Of a stretch of DNA of 21,488 nucleotides, positions 8,439 through 16,381 are shown one piece after another. Position 1 is the first letter of the stretch, and every line of letters starts with the position of its first letter. The notes beneath the pieces are model-generated. The model ran no database searches. It saw only the letters and a program-made list of their open reading frames with translations, and was not told the DNA's origin. The DNA lies in the NCBI GenBank assembly GCA_018266335.1, contig JAFEAR010000228.1, positions 1 through 21,488 on the forward strand. The letters are read 5' to 3'. Made by a program: the position numbers and the translations under genes. Origin of the DNA: Bdellovibrionales bacterium (GTDB lineage Bacteria; Bdellovibrionota; UBA2428).

Positions 8439-8452
8439 TTGATGAAAGTCAT
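8439..8452. promoter_or_regulatory. Candidate FNR-type binding site
   Basis: TTGATGAAAGTCAT: the left half matches the FNR half-site TTGAT exactly, and the right half (GTCAT against ATCAA) keeps only the central TCA. It lies between the divergent cheW and crp/fnr-family genes, 73 bases before the start of the latter, whose recognition helix carries the FNR-like E-x-x-S-R pattern. Self-regulation is inferred. A single imperfect site could be chance. Confidence 0.3.
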
Positions 8453-8524
8453 GGTTGAATGCAGAAATTTGCTTTAACTTAGAGGCAGTTGGAAGGATTT
8501 TTCACCCTCGGCCACGGAGTATCT

Positions 8525-9244
8525 ATGGATTTTCACCCGCACGCCCCCAGCACCCAATGCGCCGCCTGTCCCGCCCTTGCTCGCTCAACCTTTGCCCACC
8601 TGCCACCCGACGAACTGGCTAAAATTGATGCCATTCGTACTCCACAGAATTTTGCGGCTAAACAAGATCTACCCTTTACCGATGGTCCCAAGGGTACGCA
8701 CCGGTACTTCTATTGCATTCAGAGCGGGTATTTGCGCCTCAACGCTGCGGACGATACCCAAACTCCGCGCGCCGTACGAATCTGCGGCCCCGGAGATTTA
8801 ATTGGCTATGTGAGCGAGGACTCCACGGCGAAGCCCTCGGCTATTTCCTTTGAACCCGTTTTGGCCTGTCGCTTCGAACTCAGCCAGTTCAACGCGCTTC
8901 GGCGCACGTCCCACCGAATTGCGGAAAGTCTCATCAACATGCTCTGTCGCATTATCGCCATCAAGGACGACCGGATCGTGAGCTTGGAGCAACGATCGGT
9001 AAAATCCCGGGTCGCCGCATTGCTGCTTAGTCTCGACACAAAATTTGGCCGCAAAGTGGGCGACGATCACTTCATCGATCTGGACGTCGACCGCAAAACA
9101 CTTTCTACTCTGGCCGGCACGGTAACGGAGACCTTTTCGCGGGCCATCACCGAGCTCGAAGACGACAAAATTATTCGCCGCGAGAAGCGTTCATTCATGT
9201 TGGTCGCTATGGACAAATTGCGGCACATTGCCAAGGGTAAGTAA
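8525..9244 (+). CDS. Crp/Fnr family transcriptional regulator
   Basis: 239-residue protein with an N-terminal cyclic-nucleotide-binding-type beta barrel (about 20-125, including ICGPGDLIGYVSED), a dimerisation helix, and a C-terminal winged HTH. In the recognition helix TETFSRAI, E202, S205 and R206 match the E-x-x-S-R that makes FNR read TTGAT half-sites. The N-terminus has C12-x-x-C15 in QCAACPAL, reminiscent of FNR's cysteine cluster, with further cysteines at 64, 87 and 115. The full FNR 4-Cys spacing is not present, so an iron-sulfur cluster is uncertain. I chose the ATG at 8525, with GGAG upstream, over a TTG at 8489. It converges on the MFS gene with a 2-base gap. Confidence 0.85.
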   Translation: MDFHPHAPSTQCAACPALARSTFAHLPPDELAKIDAIRTPQNFAAKQDLPFTDGPKGTHRYFYCIQSGYLRLNAADDTQTPRAVRICGPGDLIGYVSEDSTAKPSAISFEPVLACRFELSQFNALRRTSHRIAESLINMLCRIIAIKDDRIVSLEQRSVKSRVAALLLSLDTKFGRKVGDDHFIDLDVDRKTLSTLAGTVTETFSRAITELEDDKIIRREKRSFMLVAMDKLRHIAKGK

Positions 9245-9246
9245 GG

Positions 9247-10419
9247 TTAAGAACGCAGAGCTTGCGGCTCACGCAAGCCCCTAAGCGGAAGTAGGGCGAG
9301 TCCGCTCGCCAGTATTCCCAGCCCGCATACGCCTAGCCATCCCCCATGGTTCCAGGCGTAGGCCCCCAGCAGCGATCCCACCGCCCCACCCGCAAAACGA
9401 AAGAACATATAAACGCCATTGATACGGCTACGAGCCTCGTGGCTTAAAGCAAAGGCCTCGGCCTGACACGCAATGTGCGACGCCTGCACGCCGGCATCCA
9501 TCACAATCACGCCAACCACTAGCCATGCCAAAGAATGGGCCGCTAACAAGAAAATTAAAAAGGACCCGAGCGTCACTAAGAGCGACACCCGCTGCGTGTA
9601 GAGGGTGCCGTGTCGGTCCGACATCTTCCCGCCTACACTCGCCGCAACGGCTCCCACCACACCAATCACTCCAAACATTCCAGCCGCCGATGGACCCAAA
9701 TGAAACGAGGATTCCAATAAGAAAGCGAGTGTGGTCCAAAAAGCGCTAAACCCCGCAAAGCCGAGCGCACTCACCAAACAAATACGCCGCAGCGCCGATT
9801 CGTTGACTAGGAGGTGCCACATGGAATGCAGCGCTCGCCCGTAGCTCATGCGTCCCGCTGCCTCCTGTTTAGGAAAGACCAGCCGAATCAAAATCGCCAT
9901 CGCCACACTTACGCCCGCAGCCGCAAAATACACCGCGCGCCATCCCGCCCACGCCGCCACAAAACCGGACACCGTGCGAGCCAGCAGAATGCCAATCAGC
10001 AACCCACTCTGCACGGTGCCAATCACCGAGGCTCGTTCGTGTGCACCGGCCAGGGACGAAGCATAGGGAACAATGACCTGCGGCGCCACGGTGGTAAAGC
10101 CAATCAAGCAACTCGCCGCACACAGCACACCCACCGAAGGAGCGCACCCCGCAATGACCAACGCCACCATGACGGACCCGAGGAGCACAATGATGAGCGA
10201 GCGTCTTTCGGTAAGATCGCCAAAGGGAACGAGCAGCAATGTTCCAAGCCCGTAACCCATTTGCGCGAGGGTTGCGACCAGTCCGATACGACCGGCATCC
10301 ACTCCAAAGTTGCGCGCCATTTCGGCCAGCAGCGGCTGAACTACATAAAGGTTGCCGATGCAAACGGCGCAAATGAATGCGAGGAGCAAAACGAACTTGC
10401 GGTCTAACGCCCGAGACAT
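9247..10419 (-). CDS. MFS transporter, probable efflux permease
   Basis: 390-residue protein with about 12 hydrophobic segments in two halves. The first loop carries an MFS motif variant, VPFGDLTERR, and the equivalent in the second half is GKMSDRHGTL. The N-terminal segment NLYVVQPLLAEMARNFGV is typical of the YgaY-like/DHA1 proton-coupled exporters. It acts in the inner membrane; the substrate cannot be predicted. It diverges from the dienelactone-hydrolase-like gene with only 33 bases between start codons, so the promoters must overlap the coding starts. No clear ribosome binding site was seen. Confidence 0.85.
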   Translation of the reverse strand: MSRALDRKFVLLLAFICAVCIGNLYVVQPLLAEMARNFGVDAGRIGLVATLAQMGYGLGTLLLVPFGDLTERRSLIIVLLGSVMVALVIAGCAPSVGVLCAASCLIGFTTVAPQVIVPYASSLAGAHERASVIGTVQSGLLIGILLARTVSGFVAAWAGWRAVYFAAAGVSVAMAILIRLVFPKQEAAGRMSYGRALHSMWHLLVNESALRRICLVSALGFAGFSAFWTTLAFLLESSFHLGPSAAGMFGVIGVVGAVAASVGGKMSDRHGTLYTQRVSLLVTLGSFLIFLLAAHSLAWLVVGVIVMDAGVQASHIACQAEAFALSHEARSRINGVYMFFRFAGGAVGSLLGAYAWNHGGWLGVCGLGILASGLALLPLRGLREPQALRS

Positions 10420-10452
10420 GGACTTATGTTATTAAGATACTGAGGAGTAACA

Positions 10453-11256
10453 ATGATGAAAAAATATTTTTATTTAGGATTAGCCGTCGCGACTTCGCTG
10501 GGCTCCGTGGCTTTTGCCAAGGAAAACACCGGGGCTAAAATTGAAACGCGCGAGGTTGAGTACACCGTCAATGGTGCCCCCTTCAAGGGCCTGCTCGCAC
10601 TACCGAAGGGCACCGAAAAGGTTCCGGGAGTTTTGGTCATTCACGAATGGTGGGGCCACAACGAATACGTGCGCAAACGGGCGCGCATGCTGGCCGAAAT
10701 GGGCTACGCCGCTTTCGCCCTAGACATGTACGGCAAAGACAAACACGCGAGCGACCCCAAGCAAGCCGGCCAAATGATGAACGAAGCTCTAAACTCCGGC
10801 CAAATTCAGGCCCGCTTCGACGGCGCCATGAAAGTTCTCAAATCAGAACCGCGCGTGAAACAAGATGACATCGCGGCCATTGGTTACTGTTTCGGCGGCA
10901 ACGTGGTGCTCACCATGGCGCGGGCCGGCGAGCCCCTGCGGGCCGTGGCCAGCTTCCACGGTTCCATGCCCGCTCCGGGCGCCGTCAAAGAAAACTCCGT
11001 GAAGGCCGAAGTGCTGGTGTTGCACGGTGAAGCCGATGAATTCGTCGCGCCCACAGCGATCGAACAGTTCAAACGGGAAATGACGGCTGCCAAGGCTAAA
11101 TTCAAGGTCGTCACCTACCCCGGAGCCAAGCACGGCTTCAGTGACCCCGATAGTTCCAAGCGCTCCGAGATGCATCACATTCCGGTGGGCTACAACAAGG
11201 ACGCCGACGAAAAATCGTGGGCCGAAATGACGGCTCTCTTTAAGCGCACGCTCTAA
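10453..11256 (+). CDS. Exported dienelactone hydrolase family protein
   Basis: 267-residue alpha/beta hydrolase. A signal peptide (MMKKYFYLGLAVATSLGSVAFA) predicts cleavage after AFA and export. The DLH catalytic set is present: nucleophile C146 in GYCFGG, D195 in HGEADEFV, and H227 in AKHGF. HEWWG (about 64-68) matches the family position of the supporting Glu. Dienelactone hydrolases open lactone rings in chloroaromatic breakdown, but most members, especially exported ones, have other unknown ester substrates; nothing nearby suggests aromatic degradation. The GAGGAG upstream of the ATG is a strong ribosome binding site. The end overlaps alkB by 4 bases, convergent. Confidence 0.88.
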   Translation: MMKKYFYLGLAVATSLGSVAFAKENTGAKIETREVEYTVNGAPFKGLLALPKGTEKVPGVLVIHEWWGHNEYVRKRARMLAEMGYAAFALDMYGKDKHASDPKQAGQMMNEALNSGQIQARFDGAMKVLKSEPRVKQDDIAAIGYCFGGNVVLTMARAGEPLRAVASFHGSMPAPGAVKENSVKAEVLVLHGEADEFVAPTAIEQFKREMTAAKAKFKVVTYPGAKHGFSDPDSSKRSEMHHIPVGYNKDADEKSWAEMTALFKRTL

Positions 11257-11852
11257 GCAGCGCGGAGCACCCGGAAGGTAAGATTAATGCGCGTCGCCGT
11301 GAGGTTGGCGCGCTTGGGGATGCAGTGCTGCCAGTAGTGTTGCATCTCTCCCCGCATGAGCAGCAAGCTCCCGTGGGTGAGATCCACACTCCGCTTGAGT
11401 TCAGCATTTTGCACGTGCCGCATCTGAAAGCTGCGGGTCGCTCCCAGACTTATGGATGCAATCGTCGGATGACGGCCTAACTCAGGCTCGTCGTCGCGGT
11501 GCCAGCTCACACTATCACTGCCGTTCCGGTACTGATTCAAAAGCACACTCGTAAATCGCACCTTCGCCACCAATTCAGCGCGAGTTTTAAGTTCCTGCAG
11601 CGCGGGCGTCCACGGAAGTGGCGACATGGAAATTCCCGAGTAGCTGTAATCTGTACCCACATCACCGTACCAGGCCGTTAGGCGCGGCTGCAGGACCTCA
11701 CGACCAAACATCAGAATAGGCTCATGCACCCAGGCTATCTCGCGACTCAGTAGATCGAAGTACCGATCGCTTTCTTCGAGTCCCAAAAAATCCGAATAGA
11801 ACAAAGCCTCCCCGTCCTTCGGGAGGAGATTCGATCCGTCCAGAAAGTTCAT
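11253..11852 (-). CDS. AlkB-type 2-oxoglutarate/Fe(II) dioxygenase
   Basis: 199 residues from the ATG at 11850-11852. The iron ligands are H118 and D120 in SWHRDDEPELG, with the distal His in QHYWQHCIPK (H176). Arginines of the 2-oxoglutarate site lie in TRINLTFR (R188, R194). The spacing and NLTFR ending match the ALKBH2/3-like bacterial group, which oxidatively removes alkyl groups from DNA or RNA bases. A longer start (TTG at 11886-11888) overlaps the preceding methyltransferase and is less likely. The 13-base gap to that gene indicates an operon. The 3' end overlaps the hydrolase gene by 4 bases. Confidence 0.9.
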   Translation of the reverse strand: MNFLDGSNLLPKDGEALFYSDFLGLEESDRYFDLLSREIAWVHEPILMFGREVLQPRLTAWYGDVGTDYSYSGISMSPLPWTPALQELKTRAELVAKVRFTSVLLNQYRNGSDSVSWHRDDEPELGRHPTIASISLGATRSFQMRHVQNAELKRSVDLTHGSLLLMRGEMQHYWQHCIPKRANLTATRINLTFRVLRAA

Positions 11853-11865
11853 CGACTCGTCCGAT

Positions 11866-12477
11866 TTATTTTTTGCGCAAGACAGCAAAGAGCGCCTTAG
11901 GCTGCTCCGCTAACGTGCCCTGGTAAATTGTGGCACGCACACTTTCGGTGAAGAAGGTTGCTCCGAAAATATTGCGCAAATCATTCGCCGTAAAACGATG
12001 CGGCCCCCAATCGCCAGGCTGCTCGTGGCTAAAGGTCTTCAAAAACAAAAGGCCGCGGGGTGCCAACATGCGGGCGACCGCACGCACGTACTCCGCGCGC
12101 GATTCGGGATCGAGCGTGTGGAAGCAACCCCGGTCGAAAATAAAATCAAAGGGGCCGGTTATTTTTGAGCGTAGGATGTCGTCCTGAATGAAAGTGACTT
12201 GCGTAGATAATTTTTGGGCCCGATCAATCGCCGCCACGGATAAATCCGTACCGGTCACCGTGAACCCCAATTTCTGCAATTGAATGGCTTGAGTACCGGG
12301 ACCCGTGCCGACATCCAAAAACGTTCCTTGGTCTAAATTACGCTGCTGAAGTTCCGCAGCTAGATCCGCATCGAGTTCGGGCGTGTACCAGGGCAGAGTG
12401 GAGATCTCACTCGTTTGGTAGAGCTGCTCCCAATCGGGAAAGCGTCCGGCACCGGCAGGGGGGATAATAGAGTTCAT
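11866..12477 (-). CDS. Class I SAM-dependent methyltransferase
   Basis: 203-residue Rossmann methyltransferase. Motif I is FLDVGTGPGT (about 53-62), the acidic strand end is GTDLS (76-80), the adenine-binding region is FIQDDIL, and motif IV is FIFDRGCFHTL. The N-terminal WEQLYQTSEISTLPWYTPELD resembles the TehB/thiopurine-methyltransferase-like small-molecule enzymes. The substrate is unknown. It precedes alkB by 13 bases and they are probably co-transcribed, which could link it to alkylation or oxyanion stress, but this is only context. Confidence 0.82.
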   Translation of the reverse strand: MNSIIPPAGAGRFPDWEQLYQTSEISTLPWYTPELDADLAAELQQRNLDQGTFLDVGTGPGTQAIQLQKLGFTVTGTDLSVAAIDRAQKLSTQVTFIQDDILRSKITGPFDFIFDRGCFHTLDPESRAEYVRAVARMLAPRGLLFLKTFSHEQPGDWGPHRFTANDLRNIFGATFFTESVRATIYQGTLAEQPKALFAVLRKK

Positions 12478-12610
12478 GGCTTCAACCTAGCACGAAGACT
12501 CGGCCAACTTAAATTCCATTATTGGCGCGCGGTCTTTGCACCGCCCCGCAAGCCAAGATCTAGCCTACGTCTGCCACCGAGCCCTGGTAACTGGGAGGCA
12601 GAGCGCAATC

Positions 12611-13219
12611 CTACATGGAAGCTTTGGGGGCTCCCTCGGGCTTCTCCTGTAGGTAGGGTTTAACTTCGTCGGCGCCTTCCGCGAGGGATACCGTTTTGCG
12701 CGCAACATCGGCGCCCACGTAGGGCTTAATGGCCGCTAAATGATAGGGAAGCACCCGATCCAAATCGGCCCACTTCCCGCTGCTCTGACTGGTTACTTCC
12801 CAATCCACGGTACGATCTTCTTTAACGGCCTTGAGGTCGAGCCAGCGTTTGTAACGGAGGTGCTTGGCTCCCGAAATCGCTTGCGTGCCGTAGGCCACTT
12901 TCACATTCAATTGCGCCTTGCCAGAATCCTGCACGCGGTAACCCAAACCGGTCAGAAAATTTTCTAAGACTTTTTTCCGTTTAATGAAAAAGAGATCGTT
13001 CGCATCGGACTTGTCATCCCACGGCATAATTTTAATGGTGGGTTTGGGCGTCGCAGCGGTGGTCGCAACGGGTTGCGACGCGGCCTTGAGCGACGCGGCC
13101 GAAACCGCATCCACAGTAACAACCGTTTTATGCTCGTCCCTGTGGGAAGAACTCGCACAAGCAACAAAGATCAGGAGAGAACTAACGTGTAACGATGCGT
13201 TCGTAAGATTCATGCGCAT
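12611..13219 (-). CDS. Small putative lipoprotein, DUF4136-like
   Basis: 202 residues. The N-terminus MRMNLTNASLHVSSLLIFVAC has a hydrophobic stretch ending in a cysteine (C21) followed by ASSS, an imperfect lipobox. An Ala/Thr/Pro-rich linker leads to a soluble domain (about 60-200). In it, DLFFIKRKKVLENFLTGLGY, then AQLNVKVAYGTQ, resembles the arrangement in DUF4136 lipoproteins, but the match is weak. An in-frame ATG two codons later (13211-13213) is equally possible, and neither has an obvious ribosome binding site. The gene stands alone between the methyltransferase operon and a divergent exported protein. Confidence 0.6.
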   Translation of the reverse strand: MRMNLTNASLHVSSLLIFVACASSSHRDEHKTVVTVDAVSAASLKAASQPVATTAATPKPTIKIMPWDDKSDANDLFFIKRKKVLENFLTGLGYRVQDSGKAQLNVKVAYGTQAISGAKHLRYKRWLDLKAVKEDRTVDWEVTSQSSGKWADLDRVLPYHLAAIKPYVGADVARKTVSLAEGADEVKPYLQEKPEGAPKASM

Positions 13220-13333
13220 TATTTATATCAGTTGAGCTCCACTTATTGCTCGTATCAGAAGATCCAAATTGATTGGACTCACCCAAAGCCTCACGCTGCA
13301 TCGCGTTAGAAAATTCAAAAACAGGAGAATAAC

Positions 13334-13735
13334 ATGAAAAATATCGGCATTTTAGCAATTGGAGCCCTCGTTTCTTTTAGTGCCTTCGCCCAACCCGCAG
13401 TTCGCTGCTACGGCAAAACGGCATTTGCGGACACCGCAATCGAAGACCAAGAGAACATCTCGATCGAAGCCCTCATTCAATCGCCCACTGTCCTCTCGCA
13501 AGCATCGATTATGGTAACAATAGAAGAAGGCTGCGAAGACGAAGAGGCCAGCGCTAACGCCGACGAAGTTCGCTCCGCCAAAACCGAAGGAAGCATGAAT
13601 ATTTTTAACCTCAATTCGGATACAGCCTTTTTACTCCCGTCCGCGTTGACGCAAGAAAAAGTTTTTGGGGGCGTTGTGCGTTTGAACGGCTCCACGAGCG
13701 AGGTTGACTGCGAAATCGTGGACCTCAACCCCTAA
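13334..13735 (+). CDS. Small exported protein of unknown function
   Basis: 133 residues. A clear signal peptide (MKNIGILAIGALVSFSAFA) is cleaved before QPAV, and the ATG has an AGGAG ribosome binding site. The mature protein is acidic, with three cysteines (VRCYGK, EEGCEDEEAS, EVDCEI) and an acidic patch. The layout suggests a small periplasmic or secreted beta protein. I recognise no family. A remnant of a cation transporter begins immediately after its stop. Confidence 0.65.
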   Translation: MKNIGILAIGALVSFSAFAQPAVRCYGKTAFADTAIEDQENISIEALIQSPTVLSQASIMVTIEEGCEDEEASANADEVRSAKTEGSMNIFNLNSDTAFLLPSALTQEKVFGGVVRLNGSTSEVDCEIVDLNP

Positions 13736-13747
13736 GCATGGCAATGA

Positions 13748-13906
13748 AAGGCGTCTTCAAGACACAACGATGTTCTAGCCAATACTGCCATGACGATTGC
13801 CGGTGCCGTGACCGCAGCCACCAATTCCCACTGGCCCGATTTACTCCTGGGAACGGGGATCGCCTTCATGAACGCCGACGCAGCACGCGCCGTTTTACAG
13901 CCCTAA
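13748..13906 (+). pseudogene. C-terminal-type fragment of a CDF cation efflux protein
   Basis: Translating from 13748, just after an in-frame TGA, gives about 52 residues including SRHNDVLANTAMTIAG and HWPDLLLGTGIAFM, ending AVLQP and TAA at 13904-13906. This matches the end of the membrane domain of cation diffusion facilitators (CzcD/ZitB type), where S-R-N-D-x-x-x-N precedes the last two helices and W-P-D-L precedes the final one. There is no start codon and no upstream rest of the gene, since the preceding DNA encodes an unrelated exported protein. It is a leftover of a deleted transporter. It ends one base before the stop of the convergent lysR gene. Confidence 0.7.
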
Positions 13907-13907
13907 T

Positions 13908-14789
13908 TTAGCGCAGGGGACGAACCAGCATGCTGACGATGGGATTGGGCAATTTTTTCTGGCGCGTGATGGCATAATACCGCTGCCGGATATTCTTAAA
14001 CTCGTGCAGAATCACCAGGGATTTGTCTTTCAGTTCATTCATGACCCCAATTTTTGGAATGACCACTCCCACCGGTCCCGCCAGGGCGAGCACGCGCAAA
14101 AGCGCCACGTCGTCGACCTCCCCACCGACGTTGAGCTTGATGCCACTAGACTGGATAAAGTGATCAAAGTCGGATCGGCTATCGTGCGCCGCGGATGGGA
14201 GAAAAATCCGCGGGCCCTCCAAAAAATCGCGCAAATCGCGCTGGCGAGATTTGATAATTTTACGGGACCCAACAACGCAAATAGGGCTATCCGTCAATAA
14301 GTGGGTGTAGAGTTTGGCCGCTTCTTCCTCTCCAGCAGGGAAAGTTGAGAGAACCACATCTAGCGAATGTTCTCGCAGCAATCGTAGCAACCGCTTGGAG
14401 TCGCCCACGGTCACCGATAGCTCAACATCTTCCCGATCGAGCAGCGGAGAAAGAAATCGAACCTGCAAATTTCGCGAGAGACTCCCCAGTGCACCGATTC
14501 GTACCGTTTGACGCTTGGTACTGGGACGATGCTTAAGAAAATCGAGCAACTCACTGCCCGCGGCAAAAATTGTGTCCGCGTATCTCATCACGGTGACCCC
14601 CGTTTCAGTAAGTTCAAATTTACGGGTAGTTCTAACAATAAGCTGCTGTCCCAGGACATCCTCCAGTCGCCTGACTTGCTCACTGATCGCCGATTGCGAA
14701 AGCCGCAACTTCGCCGCCGCCTTAGTGAAACTGCCTTCACGGCAAACGGTCCAAAAGTAATGGAGGTGATGGTAATTGAGCGATTCCAC
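13908..14789 (-). CDS. LysR-type regulator divergent from dab operon
   Basis: 293 residues. The N-terminal winged HTH (LNYHHLHYFWTVCREGSF, then SQSAISEQVRRLEDVLG) is of the NhaR-like subgroup, followed by an effector-binding domain. It is transcribed away from dabB across a short AT-rich spacer, the standard layout for a LysR activator of its neighbour, so it probably controls dabB-dabA. The effector is unknown; inorganic carbon status would be the natural guess. It shares the HTH style of the second LysR gene at 19805 (both have a Y-H-H-L core), so the two look like distant paralogues. Confidence 0.88.
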   Translation of the reverse strand: MESLNYHHLHYFWTVCREGSFTKAAAKLRLSQSAISEQVRRLEDVLGQQLIVRTTRKFELTETGVTVMRYADTIFAAGSELLDFLKHRPSTKRQTVRIGALGSLSRNLQVRFLSPLLDREDVELSVTVGDSKRLLRLLREHSLDVVLSTFPAGEEEAAKLYTHLLTDSPICVVGSRKIIKSRQRDLRDFLEGPRIFLPSAAHDSRSDFDHFIQSSGIKLNVGGEVDDVALLRVLALAGPVGVVIPKIGVMNELKDKSLVILHEFKNIRQRYYAITRQKKLPNPIVSMLVRPLR

Positions 14790-14795
14790 GCACCG

Positions 14796-14845
14796 TTATT
14801 TATCTAATAAACCGATATATTCAAACTAATTTATCTATTTTTAAA
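14796..14845. promoter_or_regulatory. dab promoter region with repeated LysR-type sites
   Basis: TTATT-TATCT-AATAA (14796-14810) is an inverted repeat containing a T-N11-A LysR box. Within it ATTTATCTA (14798-14806) is repeated exactly at 14829-14837, 31 bp or about three helical turns away. The second copy lies in the 21-base element ACTAATTTATCTATTTTTAAA (14825-14845), which recurs near 21169. Binding by one of the two LysR proteins is inferred. Confidence 0.55.
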
Positions 14846-14904
14846 ATTCATGGCAAAGCCTTACCCTCATGGTGGATGTCCGTTTCAAGGAGGAACGCCC
14901 AACC

Positions 14905-16362
14905 ATGAAGACCAACTTTGACGTACGACTCATTCACCGGACTTTATGGATAATACCCGCCGGGGCCCTCATCGCGGCCACACTCCGCTGGCTACACGAC
15001 GACTTCACGCTACAAATCATCGGCGCTCGAGTGGGCGAGTTAAATTTGGACCTAGGCCTACGATTCGATACACTTTCTACCATTCTCTGGGTAATGGTGA
15101 GCTGCCTAGCCGCCGTCATCGGACAGTATTCACTTCGCTACCTGGGCGGAGAAAAACGGCAGAGCTACTTTTACCGTAACCTCCTGCTCACCACGACATT
15201 TGTGGGATTGCTTATTCTCTCCAGTAATTTGCTCATGCTCTTTGTAGCGTGGATTGGAACGAGCTACGGGCTACATAAGCTGCTCACCTATTTTCCCGAC
15301 CGCCCCGGAGCCATCGCGGCGGCACGCAAAAAATTCATCATTAGTCGTTTGGGCGACCTAGCCATTCTTTTCGGCATCGGTCTCACTTACCGGGCTTTTG
15401 GGACACTGGACTTCTCCAGTCTCTTCGAGGCCGCAAAGCAGGTGACCGCGCACACCCCGCAGGCCGAGCAATTGTCGACCATTGGATTTTTATTTGTCCT
15501 GGGTGCCATGACCAAGTCGGCCCAGTTTCCTTTTCACTTCTGGCTACCCGAAACCATGGAAACTCCCACTCCGGTTTCGGCGCTCATGCACGCGGGAATC
15601 ATTAATGCCGGGGGATTTTTAATTATTCGCCTGAGTCCTCTCCTACAACACGCCACCGCAGCTAACGCACTCCTCATCGCGGTCGGAGCCCTTACGGCCG
15701 TGTTCGGAGCTCTCGTGATGGTTACGCAGACCGACATTAAGCGCAAACTAGCTTATTCAACGATCAGTCAAATGGGCATGATGATGCTTGCGTGCGGACT
15801 GGGCGCATACTCCGTAGCTCTGTTTCATATTGTGGCTCATAGTTTTTACAAGGCCCACGCCTTTCTTTCGACCGGATTTTTGGTCGAGAAGGCAAAGAAA
15901 ATTGGATTTAAGACCACTCCCCCTTCCAATACCTTGCTCTGGCTCACGGGATTCATAGGACTGAACCTCATCGCCTGGGGCCCGTACCCGGCATACTTTA
16001 CTTACGCTGCCATTCTTCTTTTAGGAGTTGTGCAAAACTCTAGCTGGCAGAACCACGTGAGGTACTCGACGGGTTCCGTGCACGGAATTATTGCGACGAT
16101 TCTGATCGCCGCCGTCAGCATCTTTGCCCTCATCGAATTCGGATTACACGGAGCACTGAGCGGCGCTTCGACTGAGGCCCTCACCCCGCTCCGACGGGCC
16201 GCTAGCTTTTTGGCCTTTGGTCTTTTCTTCGGCGGCTTCTGGATTAACTCCCAGTTAGTACGCACCAAAGAAAGACTGTCTCCCTTCTACCAAAAACTCT
16301 ACATGTGGCTATGGAACGGAGGTCATTTTTCTATCCGCTCCGATCTCGCTCTCAGAAAATAA
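14905..16362 (+). CDS. dabB: DabB, proton-conducting subunit of inorganic carbon uptake
   Basis: 485-residue multi-spanning membrane protein of the NuoL/MrpA antiporter family. The core motif is easily seen: TKSAQFPFHFWLPETMETPTPVSALMHAGI, given here as TKSAQFPFHFWLPE (about 205-218) and PTPVSALMHAGI, then DIKRKLAYSTISQMGMM. Sitting directly upstream of dabA, it is the membrane half of the DAB complex, in which proton flow through DabB is thought to drive CO2 hydration by DabA. The ATG at 14905 follows AAGGAGG; an ATG at 14869 is open but has no such site. The gap to dabA is 19 bases. Confidence 0.92.
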   Translation: MKTNFDVRLIHRTLWIIPAGALIAATLRWLHDDFTLQIIGARVGELNLDLGLRFDTLSTILWVMVSCLAAVIGQYSLRYLGGEKRQSYFYRNLLLTTTFVGLLILSSNLLMLFVAWIGTSYGLHKLLTYFPDRPGAIAAARKKFIISRLGDLAILFGIGLTYRAFGTLDFSSLFEAAKQVTAHTPQAEQLSTIGFLFVLGAMTKSAQFPFHFWLPETMETPTPVSALMHAGIINAGGFLIIRLSPLLQHATAANALLIAVGALTAVFGALVMVTQTDIKRKLAYSTISQMGMMMLACGLGAYSVALFHIVAHSFYKAHAFLSTGFLVEKAKKIGFKTTPPSNTLLWLTGFIGLNLIAWGPYPAYFTYAAILLLGVVQNSSWQNHVRYSTGSVHGIIATILIAAVSIFALIEFGLHGALSGASTEALTPLRRAASFLAFGLFFGGFWINSQLVRTKERLSPFYQKLYMWLWNGGHFSIRSDLALRK

Positions 16363-16381
16363 AACTCGAAAGGGAATCTTC

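Noticed and set aside
9814..10407. 197-codon plus-strand frame opposite the MFS gene
   Set aside because: Antisense artefact: very rich in Arg, His, Gln and Asn, with no hydrophobic core, opposite a clear membrane protein.
12571..12601. Hairpin CTGCC...GGCAG downstream of the small lipoprotein gene
   Set aside because: Only a 5-bp outer stem plus 3 asymmetrical inner pairs and no U-run on the minus strand; not supportable as a terminator.
13738..13911. 57-codon frame starting MAMKGVFK overlapping the CDF remnant
   Set aside because: Arg- and Cys-rich out-of-frame reading of the CDF-like sequence; no ribosome binding site.
14850..14865. TGGCA-N-TTAC resembling a sigma-54 promoter upstream of dabB
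   Set aside because: The -12 GC element is missing and the spacing is wrong.
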